Below, piece after piece: positions 27,790 to 37,708 of a DNA stretch of 64,000 bases (position 1 is the first letter of the stretch; every line of letters begins with the position of its first letter). The stretch comes from Phyllobacterium bourgognense (lineage in GTDB: Bacteria; Pseudomonadota; Alphaproteobacteria; Rhizobiales; Rhizobiaceae): contig NZ_QPJM01000001.1 of NCBI RefSeq assembly GCF_003337575.1, positions 248,001-312,000 on the forward strand, in the 5' to 3' direction. The notes under the pieces are model-generated. The model was not told the DNA's origin. It saw only the letters and a list, made by a program, of their open reading frames with translations, and did not search any database. The position numbers and the translations under genes were made by a program.

Positions 27790-28431
27790 ATGTTTTCACA
27801 TGACCGCATATGGGCGGCCATAGATGCGCTGGCAGAACGCCACTCGCTTTCCGTATCGGGATTGGCGAAGCGTGCAGGGCTTGATCCAACAACCTTCAAC
27901 AAATCCAAGCGCTACGCTGTTGACGGTCGTGCACGGTGGCCGTCGACCGAATCGCTGGCCAAGATCATGGAAGCTACCGGAGCTTCTCTGGACGAATTCA
28001 TGACGCTCGTTCTGGGCAGGGCCAGCCACGGAAATAGTGGTGAGACACGTTCTGTACCGCTGTTGGGGTTCGCACAGGCAGGCGCTGGAGGCTTTTTCGA
28101 CGATGGCGGCTTTCCCGTGGGTCAAGGGTGGGATGTCGTCGAGTTTCCGGTAGGGCCTGCCGACTCAGTTTACGCGCTGGAAGTGTCGGGTGATTCCATG
28201 CTGCCGCTCTATCGCGATGGCGATACGATCATCGTTGCCCCCGGCGGGGCAGTGCGACGGGGTGACCGTGTGGTAGTGCGTACGAAGGACGGGGAAGTCA
28301 TGGCCAAGATACTTGCACGGCAGACGCCACGGACGATCGAATTGCAATCGATGAACCCCGAGCATCCTAATCGCACCTTCGATGCGGTCCACATCGATTG
28401 GATCGCACGAATTCTATGGGCAAGCCAATAG
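27790..28431 (+). CDS. Helix-turn-helix protein with S24/LexA-type peptidase domain
   Basis: 213 aa. The N-terminal helix-turn-helix (LSVSGLAKRAGLDPTTFNKS) precedes a C-terminal S24 domain with the serine in VSGDSMLPLYRDGD and the lysine region RRGDRVVVRTKDGEVMAK. Such proteins are phage-CI/LexA-like repressors that may cleave themselves, but chromosomal S24 regulators without any phage are common in Rhizobiales. No phage genes are nearby. ATG 27790 is chosen over TTG 27778 although neither has a good ribosome site. The nuclease-like gene follows after 13 bases. Confidence 0.82.
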   Translation: MFSHDRIWAAIDALAERHSLSVSGLAKRAGLDPTTFNKSKRYAVDGRARWPSTESLAKIMEATGASLDEFMTLVLGRASHGNSGETRSVPLLGFAQAGAGGFFDDGGFPVGQGWDVVEFPVGPADSVYALEVSGDSMLPLYRDGDTIIVAPGGAVRRGDRVVVRTKDGEVMAKILARQTPRTIELQSMNPEHPNRTFDAVHIDWIARILWASQ

Positions 28432-28444
28432 GAACGCATTTTAC

Positions 28445-29326
28445 ATGCGCCAGCTACCGCTTTATGTCCTGACCGTTCTGGTGGTTTTGGGGCTGATCTA
28501 CGCCTTCGTCGCGCCGTTTAACGGTGCCGTCGATACGCCAAGTCAAAGCCAAGGTGTCGATGTCACACCAGAGAATTTCGAACTGCCCGATGAAATGACC
28601 GACGCCGCGCCGGAAGAGACATCTGAAACTGCACAGCCGCAGGGAAGGGTTACATCGCAAGCGCGTCAGGTCGATCCGGATGCGGTGGCTCCCTCAGGTA
28701 CTGACAATGCACCACTCGAACGGGTGGAGCCTCGCCCGCCCTTGAGCACGAGGCAGGAATTGCTTCCCGCGCCGCCGCCAGCGCTTGCACCACCTCCAAC
28801 GCCTGTCGACGATACTGCCAAGCCAGCACTTCTCTATCGCCCCGTCGCGACCGCAGCTGGCACAATCGAAGCAGCTGGTTACCGAATCGCACTGGATGGA
28901 ATCCAGATAGTTCAACCAGAGGAAACCTGCAACGTCGACGGCGGTAGTGCATGGCCGTGTGGCATGGCTGCGCGTACCGCGTTCCGCAATTGGCTACGCT
29001 CTCGCGCTGTCGAATGCAACGTACCGGGACAACCGCCTGACGATGTCATCGCAACACAATGCAGGCTCGGCAAAGCGGATCTTGCCGAGTGGCTGGTGCA
29101 GAATGGCTGGGCCCGCGCGAAGGATGGAACGCAAATGGCGGACAGAATGAAGAAAGCCGAGGAAGCCAAGCTTGGCATCTTCGGTAGGCCGCCCGCAGCA
29201 TTGCCAGCCTCAGCCAACTTACCCATACCGCCGGTGAGTGATGCGCCGGAGGCGCCTGCCGAGCCGCTACCGTCTCCGCCGCCATTGGCTGTACCAAACG
29301 CCCCATTCCCACCGCGCCCGGAATAG
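28445..29326 (+). CDS. Membrane-anchored thermonuclease-like (SNase fold) protein
   Basis: 293 aa. An N-terminal membrane helix (LYVLTVLVVLGLIYAFVAPF) is followed by a long Pro/Ala-rich linker and, from about residue 135, a reduced staphylococcal-nuclease-like domain: AGYRIALDGIQIV, then GMAARTAFRNWLRSRAVEC, ADLAEWLVQNGWARAKDG and AEEAKLGIFGRPP. The C-terminus is again proline-rich. The set of catalytic Arg/Glu/Arg cannot be confirmed by eye, so activity is uncertain. The start at 28445 follows AGGAAC. It ends exactly where the convergent VOC gene ends. Confidence 0.7.
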   Translation: MRQLPLYVLTVLVVLGLIYAFVAPFNGAVDTPSQSQGVDVTPENFELPDEMTDAAPEETSETAQPQGRVTSQARQVDPDAVAPSGTDNAPLERVEPRPPLSTRQELLPAPPPALAPPPTPVDDTAKPALLYRPVATAAGTIEAAGYRIALDGIQIVQPEETCNVDGGSAWPCGMAARTAFRNWLRSRAVECNVPGQPPDDVIATQCRLGKADLAEWLVQNGWARAKDGTQMADRMKKAEEAKLGIFGRPPAALPASANLPIPPVSDAPEAPAEPLPSPPPLAVPNAPFPPRPE

Positions 29327-29710
29327 CTATGCTTCGTGGCAAACAGCCTCGATGTTATGGCCATCAAGGTCGCGCACAAATGCGCCGTAATAATTGGGAT
29401 GGTAATGCGGGCGCAGTCCGGGTTGTCCGTTGTCACGACCGCCAGCCGCTATGGCAGCCGCGTGAAAAGCATCGACGATACCGCGGCTTTTGACGCGAAA
29501 AGCTATGTGAAGCGGCGGCTTGTTCGGCTCGCCATTGGTTACCCAGAAGTCGGGCTTGCCATTCTCACCAAACCCCGCGACATCCGCGCTTCCCGTCACC
29601 GAAGCGGGAACTTCGTGGAGCAATTCGTATCCAATTGGTGCGAGCGCTGCCCGATAGAACTTCTTGCTTCGCTCGAAGTCACTTACAATGATGCCCGTAT
29701 GATCGATCAT
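29327..29710 (-). CDS. VOC-family (glyoxalase/bleomycin-resistance fold) protein
   Basis: 127 aa. Begins MIDHTGIIVSDFERSKKFYRAAL, the standard first half of the VOC fold, and has a metal-ligand-like His in HIAFRV and an acidic ligand region in DLDGHNIEAVCHEA. The family covers lyases, dioxygenases and antibiotic-binding proteins, so the reaction is open. GGGGGAAGA precedes ATG 29710. It follows lysK on the same strand after 31 bases. Confidence 0.8.
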   Translation of the reverse strand: MIDHTGIIVSDFERSKKFYRAALAPIGYELLHEVPASVTGSADVAGFGENGKPDFWVTNGEPNKPPLHIAFRVKSRGIVDAFHAAAIAAGGRDNGQPGLRPHYHPNYYGAFVRDLDGHNIEAVCHEA

Positions 29711-29741
29711 TCTTCCCCCGAGAAAGTCTAGCCGCACCAGC

Positions 29742-31397
29742 TCAAGTTGATTGTGCCATAAGCGCCCTCGAAATCAATGCACGCGTCTCGGCGATCCCGT
29801 AGAGTGCCACGAACGATCCGAAACGTGGTCCGCGCTCCTGGCCAATAAGCACCTCATAGAGCATCTGAAAGAACGATACGGACACGCCTGGGCCACCTTC
29901 CGGGCTTTTTTTTGCATGGTCCTGATAGCGTTCGATGCTGCGGGCTACGTCCAGCATGGCATTTTGAATCATGCTACCGTCGGCATCGTCGGGCAGGGTC
30001 GCGAGCGTTTTGTCCATCCCCTCGAGTGCCAGACGTTCCACTTCGTCGGGTGCCCGGAATTTCTTTGTCGGCTTTACGAAATCATTGAAGTAACGGATAG
30101 CGTAGCCGACGAGCGCGTCAAGTTCTGGACTGTTCTGCGGGGTCACACCGGGTGCGTAGCGGGAAATGAAACCCCAGAGAACGCTCCGGTTTTCGGCGTT
30201 GGAGGCGCTCACGAGATTCAACAGAAGCGCGAACGGTACTGGCATCTCCACAACCGGCGGATTACCATTGTGCAGGTGCCAGACGGGATTGTTCAACCGG
30301 TCTTTCCAGGATTGGCGTTCGTAGGCGGACAGATACGTGAAATACTCATCGACTGCCTTGGGAATGACATCGAAATAGAGGCGCTTGGCCGTTCTCGGCT
30401 TCTGGAACATGTAAAGACCGAGACTTTCCGTGGGCGCATAGGTGAGCCATTCGTCGATACTGATGCCATTGCCCTTCGACTTGGATATCTTCTGGCCAAC
30501 ATCATCGAGAAACAGTTCATAGACGAAATGCTCGGGAGCGCGACCTCCTAAAATCTCGCAAATGCGGTCGTACACGATTGCATTTGTCTGATGATCCTTG
30601 CCGAACATCTCGAAATCCACGCCAAGAGCCGCCCAGCGCATGCCGAAGTCAGGCTTCCATTGCAGTTTGACATTGCCACCCGTCACAGGGACGGTAGTCT
30701 CCGTGCCGTTTTCGTCGTCAAAAGTTATCGTGCCATTTTTGGAGTCGACCTTCTTCATCGGCACGTAGAGAACCCTGCCGCTCGTGGGCGAGATGGGCAA
30801 AAAGGGACTATAAGTCGCCTGGCGCTCCTCCCCGAGCGTCGGCAACATCACGTTCATGATGTCATCGTAGCGCTTGACCGCCCGCAGCAATACTTCATCG
30901 AAGCGGCCTGATTTGTAGTATTCCGTTGCGCTGGCAAATTCGTAGTCGAAGCCGAACGTGTCAAGAAAGCGGCACAGCATGACGTTGTTGTGGTCAGCAA
31001 AACTGCTGTAATCGCCACCAAAGGGATTTGGGACGGACGTCAGTGGCTTATGCAGGTGCGGCACTAGAGAAGACGGATCCGGCACATTGTCGGGAATCTT
31101 CCGCATGCCGTCCATGTCATCAGAAAAGCAAAGCAGCTTGGTGTTGACCTGGTCTTTGGTCAACACACGAAAGGCATGGCGTACCATGGACGTGCGCGCC
31201 ACTTCGCCGAACGTGCCGATATGCGGCAGACCGGACGGGCCATAACCCGTTTCGAACAATATCGTCTCGGGATAGCCAGTCCTTTCATAGCGCTTAATGA
31301 TCTTTCGCGCCTCTTCGAAGGGCCATGCTTTGGCCTCTGCTGCCGCCTCGATCAGTTCGGGGCTCAGTTCGATTTGATTATCAAGGCGCAAAGTCAT
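29742..31397 (-). CDS. lysK: Class I lysyl-tRNA synthetase
   Basis: 551 aa. The class I signatures are present: HIGT at residues 59-62 (HIGH-like) and KISKSKGN near residue 300. It attaches lysine to tRNA-Lys. Class I LysRS is the archaeal-type enzyme which replaces the class II form in many alphaproteobacteria. The start at 31397 ([11 protein letters not shown]) is preferred; 25 extra residues upstream look non-coding. The VOC gene follows. Confidence 0.93.
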   Translation of the reverse strand: MTLRLDNQIELSPELIEAAAEAKAWPFEEARKIIKRYERTGYPETILFETGYGPSGLPHIGTFGEVARTSMVRHAFRVLTKDQVNTKLLCFSDDMDGMRKIPDNVPDPSSLVPHLHKPLTSVPNPFGGDYSSFADHNNVMLCRFLDTFGFDYEFASATEYYKSGRFDEVLLRAVKRYDDIMNVMLPTLGEERQATYSPFLPISPTSGRVLYVPMKKVDSKNGTITFDDENGTETTVPVTGGNVKLQWKPDFGMRWAALGVDFEMFGKDHQTNAIVYDRICEILGGRAPEHFVYELFLDDVGQKISKSKGNGISIDEWLTYAPTESLGLYMFQKPRTAKRLYFDVIPKAVDEYFTYLSAYERQSWKDRLNNPVWHLHNGNPPVVEMPVPFALLLNLVSASNAENRSVLWGFISRYAPGVTPQNSPELDALVGYAIRYFNDFVKPTKKFRAPDEVERLALEGMDKTLATLPDDADGSMIQNAMLDVARSIERYQDHAKKSPEGGPGVSVSFFQMLYEVLIGQERGPRFGSFVALYGIAETRALISRALMAQST

Positions 31398-31520
31398 TCG
31401 TTTTTCCTGTGTTCCTGCCGTCCAGTAAGGCGCGCGGACACTATGGCGCGAGGTGGCTCCCGTCAATTGCATGTGTCCATTCGAAGACGGCCTGCGCTGA
31501 TTATCGATGGTTCAACCAGC

Positions 31521-32360
31521 TCAATAAAAATCGACCGGAAAATAACGCAAGTAAAGTTCCGATGTGGTGCCTTTTTCTTCCATCGCCTTCAACGCAAAAT
31601 TAAAGGCATCGATAAGTTCGCTATTCTTGCGGGTGGTCGCGATGGTCATTCCATCACCCAGAAACTGCGGCGCGATATAGGGTTCACCGCTGAAGGCGCA
31701 GCAATTGACCGACTCAATGCTGCCGATCCAGAAGGATAGATCAGACCCATCGCCGAATACGGCGTCTATTTTCTTTGCTTGCAGATCTTTGAGCATGAGA
31801 TCGCGCGAGGGATAGCCGACCCAATGGCCCTTTGGAAAATAATCAGCAAAAATAACTTGATGCACAGACCCTGCTACAACGCCAACTGCCTTTTTTGCGA
31901 GCGTGTCGGCAAGAGGTTCAGTAAGTGGCGTTTCCTTCAACGTCACAAATCGCGCAGGCAGCCTCATATAAGGCGTCGTAAAGGCGAGTTTCTGGCGCAA
32001 AGATGCTGTCGGTCTCAGGCCAGCGATAATTGCTTCCGCCTCGCCATTTTCAAGTGTTGGCTGCAATTCATTCCATGGGCGCGCTTCAATCTGACAGATT
32101 GCAGTAAGAGCGAGCTCATCGCAGATCGCCCGCACTAGATCGATATTGAAGCCGGAAATGCGTCCTGTGCTATCGATAAAATTGAAGGGCGGATAATCGA
32201 CTGTGGTCACGAAGCGAATACGTTCGATTGTGGAAAGATTCGGCTTTGATACATGTTCCCGTCCGTCCCAATAGTGCGGAAAATTCGACGCGGCGTGGGC
32301 TGGCGGCAGCGCTATCGAAACGATGCATAGAATGGTTATAACGAGTGTGCGGAAATGCAT
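31521..32360 (-). CDS. Periplasmic amino-acid-type solute-binding protein
   Basis: 279 aa with a signal peptide (MHFRTLVITILCIVSIALPPAHAA). The mature part starts RIRFVTTVDYPPFNFIDSTGRISGFNIDLVRAICDEL when read through, the family-3 solute-binding fold, and includes GLRPTASLRQKLAFTTPYMRLPARFV. Such proteins deliver polar amino acids to an ABC importer, but no permease or ATPase gene is adjacent, so it is an orphan and could be a sensory binding protein. It is followed by lysK on the same strand after 123 bases. Confidence 0.82.
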   Translation of the reverse strand: MHFRTLVITILCIVSIALPPAHAASNFPHYWDGREHVSKPNLSTIERIRFVTTVDYPPFNFIDSTGRISGFNIDLVRAICDELALTAICQIEARPWNELQPTLENGEAEAIIAGLRPTASLRQKLAFTTPYMRLPARFVTLKETPLTEPLADTLAKKAVGVVAGSVHQVIFADYFPKGHWVGYPSRDLMLKDLQAKKIDAVFGDGSDLSFWIGSIESVNCCAFSGEPYIAPQFLGDGMTIATTRKNSELIDAFNFALKAMEEKGTTSELYLRYFPVDFY

Positions 32361-32667
32361 TCGGACTCAACGTGACAGTGTGATTTGCGGTGAGGGTAAC
32401 ACGATCTCGTCAGCCTTGACAGGTTGGCTGCAGTCCGTTCAGACAAACTAACAAATATCACGGAATTTCAATATTATTTTAATTTTGTCAAACATCATGT
32501 ATTATACATAGATATTTTTAGAAATACTACTGATGGTACACAGATGTTTTCATATTTCAACTTTTGATTGAAAGTTTAAAAATGGTATTGTTGCGCGACT
32601 ACATTTGCCATCTCCAGATGCCACCAAGGCGTTTAGTTGCCTCCATCCGTCATTAGAGGTACCTCCA
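32361..32667. other. AT-rich divergent intergenic region
   Basis: 307 bases between the divergent solute-binding protein and glycosyltransferase genes. It is visibly AT-rich, particularly 32460-32560, and should hold both promoters. No convincing -35/-10 pair, dyad or ORF was found. Confidence 0.5.
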
Positions 32668-34503
32668 ATGACGAGGGAAATAGCTGTTTCGCTCGCGTCT
32701 CGTCTCTGCGCAGGTGGAATGGCGAAGCCGCCGATCATTGCTGCGTTCAGGCGATCTTTTTACAATTCGACTTCGTTCCTCGACGAACTTTACACATCCG
32801 AGGATGCCGATGACGCACTGATCGCAGCATGTACAGCCAATGAAGTAGGGTTGTTGTTTGATGAAATAGCTACGGACGTACATGTCGTCGCCCCCATGCT
32901 GCCGGATTTTGTGGCTCTGAGCCATATAAGGCACGCAGTGGTGGTCACATCCGACCACACGACATTGATCTATATAGCACCGACGCTGCGAGATATTGCC
33001 GTGCTCAAAACTCATCTTCCCCAAAGTCAGGATATCGTTGACCGATTGAGAATAACGACTCCCGCACGCCTTTCGGAATTTCTGCGACTGCATTACGAAC
33101 AAGCGTTAGCGGACAATGCCGTAAACATTGTCGAAACCACTAGTCGGGGATTCTCGGCAAGAATCGTTGTGACCGGCAGGCAAGGGATACTTCTGGGGCT
33201 TTTGACCGCGTCGATTGTATTCGGACTTGTGCTCGCACCTTCTTGCTTGTGGTTCATTCTTCACATGCTTTTCTCGATGTTTTTTTCCGGATGCATTCTC
33301 TTGCGACTATTGGCGATGAGGGCAATGGTACGAAGAGAAACGCGAGTCCTCCCAACCGTTCCAGCGTATAAGCTTCCTGTCTACAGCATCATGATTGCGC
33401 TTTACAAAGAGGCCGATGTAGTTCCGCAATTGGTCCGGGCGATGACAAAGCTCAACTGGCCGCGCTCGAAGCTGGAAGTGACCTTCCTGTGCGAAGCGGA
33501 CGACTTCGCGACCATTGCAGCGTTCGAGGAACAAAAACTGCCTTATGGTTTCAAGGTCATTCCAGTGCCCGGCATCGGGCCTCGTACAAAGCCGAAAGCC
33601 CTTAACTATGGACTTCAATTGACGCGCGGGGAATTTGTGGTTGTTTATGACGCGGAAGACAGACCCCATCCCGATCAACTTCTCGAGGCATGGCAGCGCT
33701 TCAGCACGGAAGAGAGCAATCTAGGTTGCCTGCAAGCTCCCTTGGTTATTGCGAACGCTCACGAAGGGTGGCTTGCCCGTTTGTTCGCATTCGAATATGC
33801 CGTGCATTTCTCTGGCCTTTTGCCCTGGCTTGCCCGCAACGGTCTCGTGCTGCCGCTCGGCGGAAGCTCCAACCATTTTCGCCGAAGCTGTCTGGAGGGA
33901 GTTGGCGGTTGGGACCCATACAACGTGACCGAAGATGCTGAACTTGGTACGCGGCTCGCTCGTCGAGGATTTCGTGCCGAGATGCTATCGCTGCCAACGA
34001 TTGAAGATGCGCCTACAACTACCGACGTGTGGTTGCCGCAGCGGACACGCTGGCTGAAAGGCTGGATGCAGACTTGGCTGTTCGAGATGCGGCACCCGAG
34101 GGAGTTTTTGATCGACCTCGGTTTTCGCCGGTTTTTAGTCTACCACACGTTGATGGCAGGCTTGATTGTCTCCTCGCTGCTATATCCGCTTATACTTGTT
34201 TTCATTGCGCATTCGGGGCTCAATCTTATTCTGGACAACGCTGCTGCCGCAGATCGCGGTATTCTAGTCTATGATTGCATGAACATTACCATGGGTTACC
34301 TGTCATTCCACGCGCTCGGAAAATGCAGCTCAGTAGGTAGAGAAATAAAAGGTTCGATACTGCGCGTTGTACCGTTCTATTGGATGTTGGTATCCGTCGC
34401 GGCTTGGCGTGCGGTCAAGCAACTCTACACACAGCCCTTTCTATGGGAAAAGACGCCTCACCGACCGGCCGCGGTTAGAGAAAGCCTGGACCCGAACCGA
34501 TAA
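32668..34503 (+). CDS. Family 2 glycosyltransferase, cellulose-synthase-like membrane protein
   Basis: 611 aa. A 150-residue N-terminal domain resembling the secretion-ATPase N-domain type fold comes first, followed by two membrane helices (about residues 170-215), the cytoplasmic GT2 catalytic domain with [16 protein letters not shown] (DxD-like), ITEDA-type motif [15 protein letters not shown] and [14 protein letters not shown] (QxxRW), then further C-terminal helices. It is a processive beta-glycosyltransferase type that makes or exports a surface polysaccharide; the sugar is unknown. AGAGG lies before ATG 32668. It stands alone and its 3' end overlaps the convergent PPK2 gene by 29 bases. 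Confidence 0.85.
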   Translation: MTREIAVSLASRLCAGGMAKPPIIAAFRRSFYNSTSFLDELYTSEDADDALIAACTANEVGLLFDEIATDVHVVAPMLPDFVALSHIRHAVVVTSDHTTLIYIAPTLRDIAVLKTHLPQSQDIVDRLRITTPARLSEFLRLHYEQALADNAVNIVETTSRGFSARIVVTGRQGILLGLLTASIVFGLVLAPSCLWFILHMLFSMFFSGCILLRLLAMRAMVRRETRVLPTVPAYKLPVYSIMIALYKEADVVPQLVRAMTKLNWPRSKLEVTFLCEADDFATIAAFEEQKLPYGFKVIPVPGIGPRTKPKALNYGLQLTRGEFVVVYDAEDRPHPDQLLEAWQRFSTEESNLGCLQAPLVIANAHEGWLARLFAFEYAVHFSGLLPWLARNGLVLPLGGSSNHFRRSCLEGVGGWDPYNVTEDAELGTRLARRGFRAEMLSLPTIEDAPTTTDVWLPQRTRWLKGWMQTWLFEMRHPREFLIDLGFRRFLVYHTLMAGLIVSSLLYPLILVFIAHSGLNLILDNAAAADRGILVYDCMNITMGYLSFHALGKCSSVGREIKGSILRVVPFYWMLVSVAAWRAVKQLYTQPFLWEKTPHRPAAVRESLDPNR

Positions 34504-35410
34504 TCAAGGCGTCCTCGTTGCCGATCAAATCGAGATCTCGGTCCTTGTAGGGTAGGCTCAAGAGTATTCGGCGGATCACTGCATGGCGTGCGCGGCGTTT
34601 GTCGTTGGAACGCACGATCGTCCACGGCGCGTAAGGCGTATGGGTCCGAGCAAACATCTGGTCGCGTGCCTTCGTATAGTCGTCCCATTTTTCGGCACCC
34701 ATGATATCAATCGGTGAGAATTTCCAGTTCTTTAAAGGGCTATGCCTGCGATCGTGGAAGCGCTTCAATTGCATGATCTGGCCGATATCAAGCCAGAATT
34801 TGAAAAAATGAATATCATCGGCCACGACCATGCGCTCAAGGCCGGGTGCCTCTTCGAGAAATGTCTCATGCTGTTCGGGGGTGCAAAATCCTAGCACGGG
34901 TTCGACCCCCGCGCGATTATACCAGGAACGGTCGAAGGTTACGAATTCGCCGGTGGTGGGAAAGTGCGAGACATAGCGTTGGAAATACCATTGGCCCCGC
35001 TCGGTCTCGCTGGGTTTGGGCAAGGCGACGTTGCGCGCGGAGCGCGGATTCATGTATTGACGCAAATTGAAGATCGTGCCGCCCTTGCCCGCCGCGTCCC
35101 GTCCCTCGAAAACCGCCATCACCCGGCCGCCGGTATCCTGCAGCCAGTATTGCAGCTTCACCAGCTCGATTTGCAGCTTCTCGAGGGTCTCCGCGTATTC
35201 GTCTTTTGGCATCTTTTCTGTATAGGGAAAATCACCGGATTCCAGCGCGCCATCCTCGATCCAGACCGGTAATTTCGGATCGTCAATATTGAAGCTGCGC
35301 TTCTTGCCGTCAATCTTCAGTTTGAGTGTGGATTTCCCTTGGTCCGGGCGTTCCGATCTCTTTTTTGAATCTTTACCCAACTCATTCATCCTCAATTGAC
35401 ATAAAGCCAT
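34475..35410 (-). CDS. ppk2: Polyphosphate kinase 2
   Basis: 311 aa. Walker [10 protein letters not shown] at residues 103-111, then the [22 protein letters not shown] lid-proximal stretch and the Walker B-like [16 protein letters not shown], typical of PPK2 enzymes that transfer phosphate between polyphosphate and nucleotides. The start is uncertain between ATG 35410 and ATG 35389; a GAGG abuts the second too closely. It converges on the glycosyltransferase gene (29-base overlap) and is divergent from phoR, a phosphate-sensing kinase gene, 63 bases away. Confidence 0.9.
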   Translation of the reverse strand: MALCQLRMNELGKDSKKRSERPDQGKSTLKLKIDGKKRSFNIDDPKLPVWIEDGALESGDFPYTEKMPKDEYAETLEKLQIELVKLQYWLQDTGGRVMAVFEGRDAAGKGGTIFNLRQYMNPRSARNVALPKPSETERGQWYFQRYVSHFPTTGEFVTFDRSWYNRAGVEPVLGFCTPEQHETFLEEAPGLERMVVADDIHFFKFWLDIGQIMQLKRFHDRRHSPLKNWKFSPIDIMGAEKWDDYTKARDQMFARTHTPYAPWTIVRSNDKRRARHAVIRRILLSLPYKDRDLDLIGNEDALIIGSGPGFL

Positions 35411-35473
35411 GTTATTGGGAGAGCGTTGCCTCGTCCAGAGGCGAAAAAGGACTGTAGTACAGGAGTTTAACAC

Positions 35474-36727
35474 ATGCGCATGTGGAGGCTGGAAAGCCGG
35501 ACCTTGTGGCGAAGAGCTGTGGAAAGGTTGATCCAGGCGCGGTTTGTGCTGGGAGTTGCTGCGTTCATTACAGCCTTGGTTCTGAGTTCTGGTGCGTCCT
35601 GGTGGTTGAGTTTTGGCATCCTGATGCTGGTTTTCCTCGCCGTCGTCATGCTTTCAGCAGCTCTCCCCCGCAACACAGCCCGACACACCGATACAAATAT
35701 TCACGATCCGGCAATATTCAGCCTGTCGGGCCAGCAACTAGCAGCGCAATTGCCGGATCCACTGATCATTTTTGATCATGAGGGGACGATCCTTTACGTC
35801 AATCCAGCGGCCAATGGTGCTTTTCCACCATTGGCGCGTGGCGGTGCACTCTTAATGCATTTCCGTGCGCCTGAAATGCAAACACTCGTCCAATCCGTAG
35901 TAGCCGATGCGATGGCACGATCTGTCGACTATTTCGAGCGCGTTCCGGTAGAACGCTGGTACCGCGCCACCGTACTCCTGCTCGATCAGGCGGGTGGAGC
36001 GGATCGACAGTATCTGCTATCATTCCGCGATCAAACCGAGGCGCATCGTCTGGAGCGCATGCGGTCCGATTTCATCGCTAATGCCAGTCATGAGCTACGC
36101 ACACCGCTCGCCTCGCTCAGCGGTTTTATTGAGACTTTGCGGGGCCCCGCACGAAATGATGAAGCGGCGCGCGATAATTTCCTCCAGATCATGCAGAAAC
36201 AGGCCGAGCGCATGGCACGGCTGATCGATGACTTGCTGTCGCTATCCCGCATCGAGATGAAGGCACATATTGCGGTCAAGGATCAGGTCGATCTGGCGGT
36301 TGTGCTCAACCATGTGGCGGACTCACTTAGTCCACTCGCCGCCGAACTTGGCGTCGAGTTTGAGCGCAACATCGATACTGGGCCCATCAACGTTCTCGGC
36401 GATCGTGATGAACTAACGCAGGTTTTCCAAAACCTCCTGGAAAATGCCTGCAAATATGGCCAATCCGGCAAAAAGATTATCATCGAGTTGAAACGGGAGG
36501 ATGGGGCTATCAAGGCCACCATACAGGATTTTGGTCCGGGCATTCCAGACGAGCATATACCGCGGCTTACTGAGCGGTTCTACCGTGTCAGCCTGGAGAC
36601 GAGCCGGGCTCAAAAGGGAACTGGCCTTGGCCTTGCTATCGTCAAACACATCCTTACACGACATCGCGCACGGCTGATCGTCCGGTCCAAAGTCGGCGAA
36701 GGCTCGTCGTTCACCGTCGTTTTTTGA
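35474..36727 (+). CDS. phoR: PhoR-type sensor histidine kinase
   Basis: 417 aa. Two N-terminal membrane helices (about residues 22-65), a PAS-like domain ([26 protein letters not shown]), the H-box SHELRTPL with His206, then N-box [11 protein letters not shown]1 [10 protein letters not shown] and G2 [13 protein letters not shown]. It should autophosphorylate and act with PhoB on the phosphate regulon. No phoB or pst gene follows. AGGAG lies before the ATG. PPK2 is divergent from it, a sensible neighbour. Confidence 0.85.
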   Translation: MRMWRLESRTLWRRAVERLIQARFVLGVAAFITALVLSSGASWWLSFGILMLVFLAVVMLSAALPRNTARHTDTNIHDPAIFSLSGQQLAAQLPDPLIIFDHEGTILYVNPAANGAFPPLARGGALLMHFRAPEMQTLVQSVVADAMARSVDYFERVPVERWYRATVLLLDQAGGADRQYLLSFRDQTEAHRLERMRSDFIANASHELRTPLASLSGFIETLRGPARNDEAARDNFLQIMQKQAERMARLIDDLLSLSRIEMKAHIAVKDQVDLAVVLNHVADSLSPLAAELGVEFERNIDTGPINVLGDRDELTQVFQNLLENACKYGQSGKKIIIELKREDGAIKATIQDFGPGIPDEHIPRLTERFYRVSLETSRAQKGTGLGLAIVKHILTRHRARLIVRSKVGEGSSFTVVF

Positions 36728-36751
36728 CAACTGAAAGGCCACAGCTCGTAA

Positions 36752-36774
36752 CAAAAAAGGCGCCGCTGGGCGCC
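36752..36774 (-). terminator. Intrinsic terminator of gcrA
   Basis: On the minus strand GGCGCC, four bases, GGCGCC forms a 6-base-pair hairpin followed by TTTTTT. It lies 23 bases after the gcrA stop and also near the end of phoR. Confidence 0.75.
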
Positions 36775-36796
36775 TCAATGGGTTTCTACACTGGAA

Positions 36797-37321
36797 TTAT
36801 CGGATGCGGCGGCGATCCGAAGCCGGCTGATACGCCAAACGCGAATGATAGGTGCAGTAGGGCCCGGATTCGCCGACATCATTACCGCAGAAGTTGAAAT
36901 CCGGCTGCAGAGGATCCCCGACTGGCCATTTGCAAGTCCGTTCACTCAACTGCACGAGTTCGAGCCGCCGAGAAATGGGTACGACGACATCGGTCACAGT
37001 TTTCGTGACAGTGTGCGTCACGAGATCGGTGCTGTATTCTGTCTGCAATGCGGTTGCGCCGACACTGCGGTTCACGACCCTGCTCGACATATGCCCGAGC
37101 GAGCCGGCGCTCCGATGACTGCCGGACGCACTGGTGTTAACTTTCTTGCTGCGTGTCTGGGTTGAAGTGGTCTTGCCACGACCCGACAACTTCAGCCGAT
37201 GTACTTTGCCGATGACAGCATTGCGGCTGACACCACCCAGTTGTGCTGCGATCTGGCTTGCACTCAGACCTTCGGCCCAAAGTTTCTTTAGCTGCTCTAC
37301 GCGCTCATCTGTCCAGTTCAT
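36797..37321 (-). CDS. gcrA: GcrA cell-cycle regulator
   Basis: 174 aa. Begins MNWTDERVEQLKKLWAEGLS, the conserved GcrA N-terminal DNA-binding segment, followed by ASQIAAQLGGVSRNAVIGKV. The C-terminal part includes a Cys-rich end (CKWPVGDP, FCGNDVGESGPYC). GcrA binds sigma-70 RNA polymerase and favours promoters with CcrM-methylated GANTC sites in alphaproteobacteria, controlling division and polarity genes. Candidate GANTC sites occur upstream at 37369, 37483 and 37496. ftsZ2 lies 8 kb away in the same window. Confidence 0.93.
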   Translation of the reverse strand: MNWTDERVEQLKKLWAEGLSASQIAAQLGGVSRNAVIGKVHRLKLSGRGKTTSTQTRSKKVNTSASGSHRSAGSLGHMSSRVVNRSVGATALQTEYSTDLVTHTVTKTVTDVVVPISRRLELVQLSERTCKWPVGDPLQPDFNFCGNDVGESGPYCTYHSRLAYQPASDRRRIR

Positions 37322-37482
37322 CGTTTCCTAGCTCCATATGGGGCTCAGTTTTGTGCGGAGGTTAGACTGAATCCTTCCTCGTATCTGGATTGCTCCAGAT
37401 TGGCCTGATACTATATCTATTCAGATGACGAGGACGCCGCACGAAATCTAGCTATTTCGTTTCCCAACGTACAATATGGGAT

Positions 37483-37500
37483 GACTCTGTGACAAGAGTC
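37483..37500. promoter_or_regulatory. Dyad made of two GANTC sites
   Basis: GACTCT, six bases GTGACA, AGAGTC: perfect 6-base arms and each arm contains GANTC (GACTC and GAGTC). Another GAATC lies at 37369-37373. CcrM methylates GANTC in Rhizobiales and GcrA reads it; this is 162 bases upstream of the gcrA start. Confidence 0.4.
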
Positions 37501-37668
37501 GGGCGGGCATACGGGTAAGGGTTTTTGGGGTTTTCCCCAACTTGCGCCACTAACTGTTGCAAAAAAACACCCGCTAAGCGGCTTGGGCCTGCTCGCTAAG
37601 GTCGCAGGGACGAAATCGTAAATGCATCCAAAGCTCGGGTCACCGAGAAGGACTTGTAAAGTGTTCAT

Positions 37669-37697
37669 TTGACAACCGAGGTTCGAATGGCGATATT
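37669..37697 (+). promoter_or_regulatory. Candidate argD promoter
   Basis: TTGACA (37669-37674), spacer of 17 bases, GATATT (37692-37697). Initiation would be expected near 37704, which would put the following hairpin at the very 5' end of the argD mRNA. Confidence 0.45.
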
Positions 37698-37708
37698 ACC
37701 ATTGTATG

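Noticed and set aside
27790-28431. Prophage starting at the S24 repressor-like gene
   Set aside because: No integrase, structural or lysis genes follow; the neighbours are housekeeping genes.
37417-37668. Minus-strand ORF of 83 aa upstream of gcrA
   Set aside because: No ribosome site, Cys/Pro/Ser-rich translation without likeness to a protein; better explained as regulatory or RNA-coding DNA.
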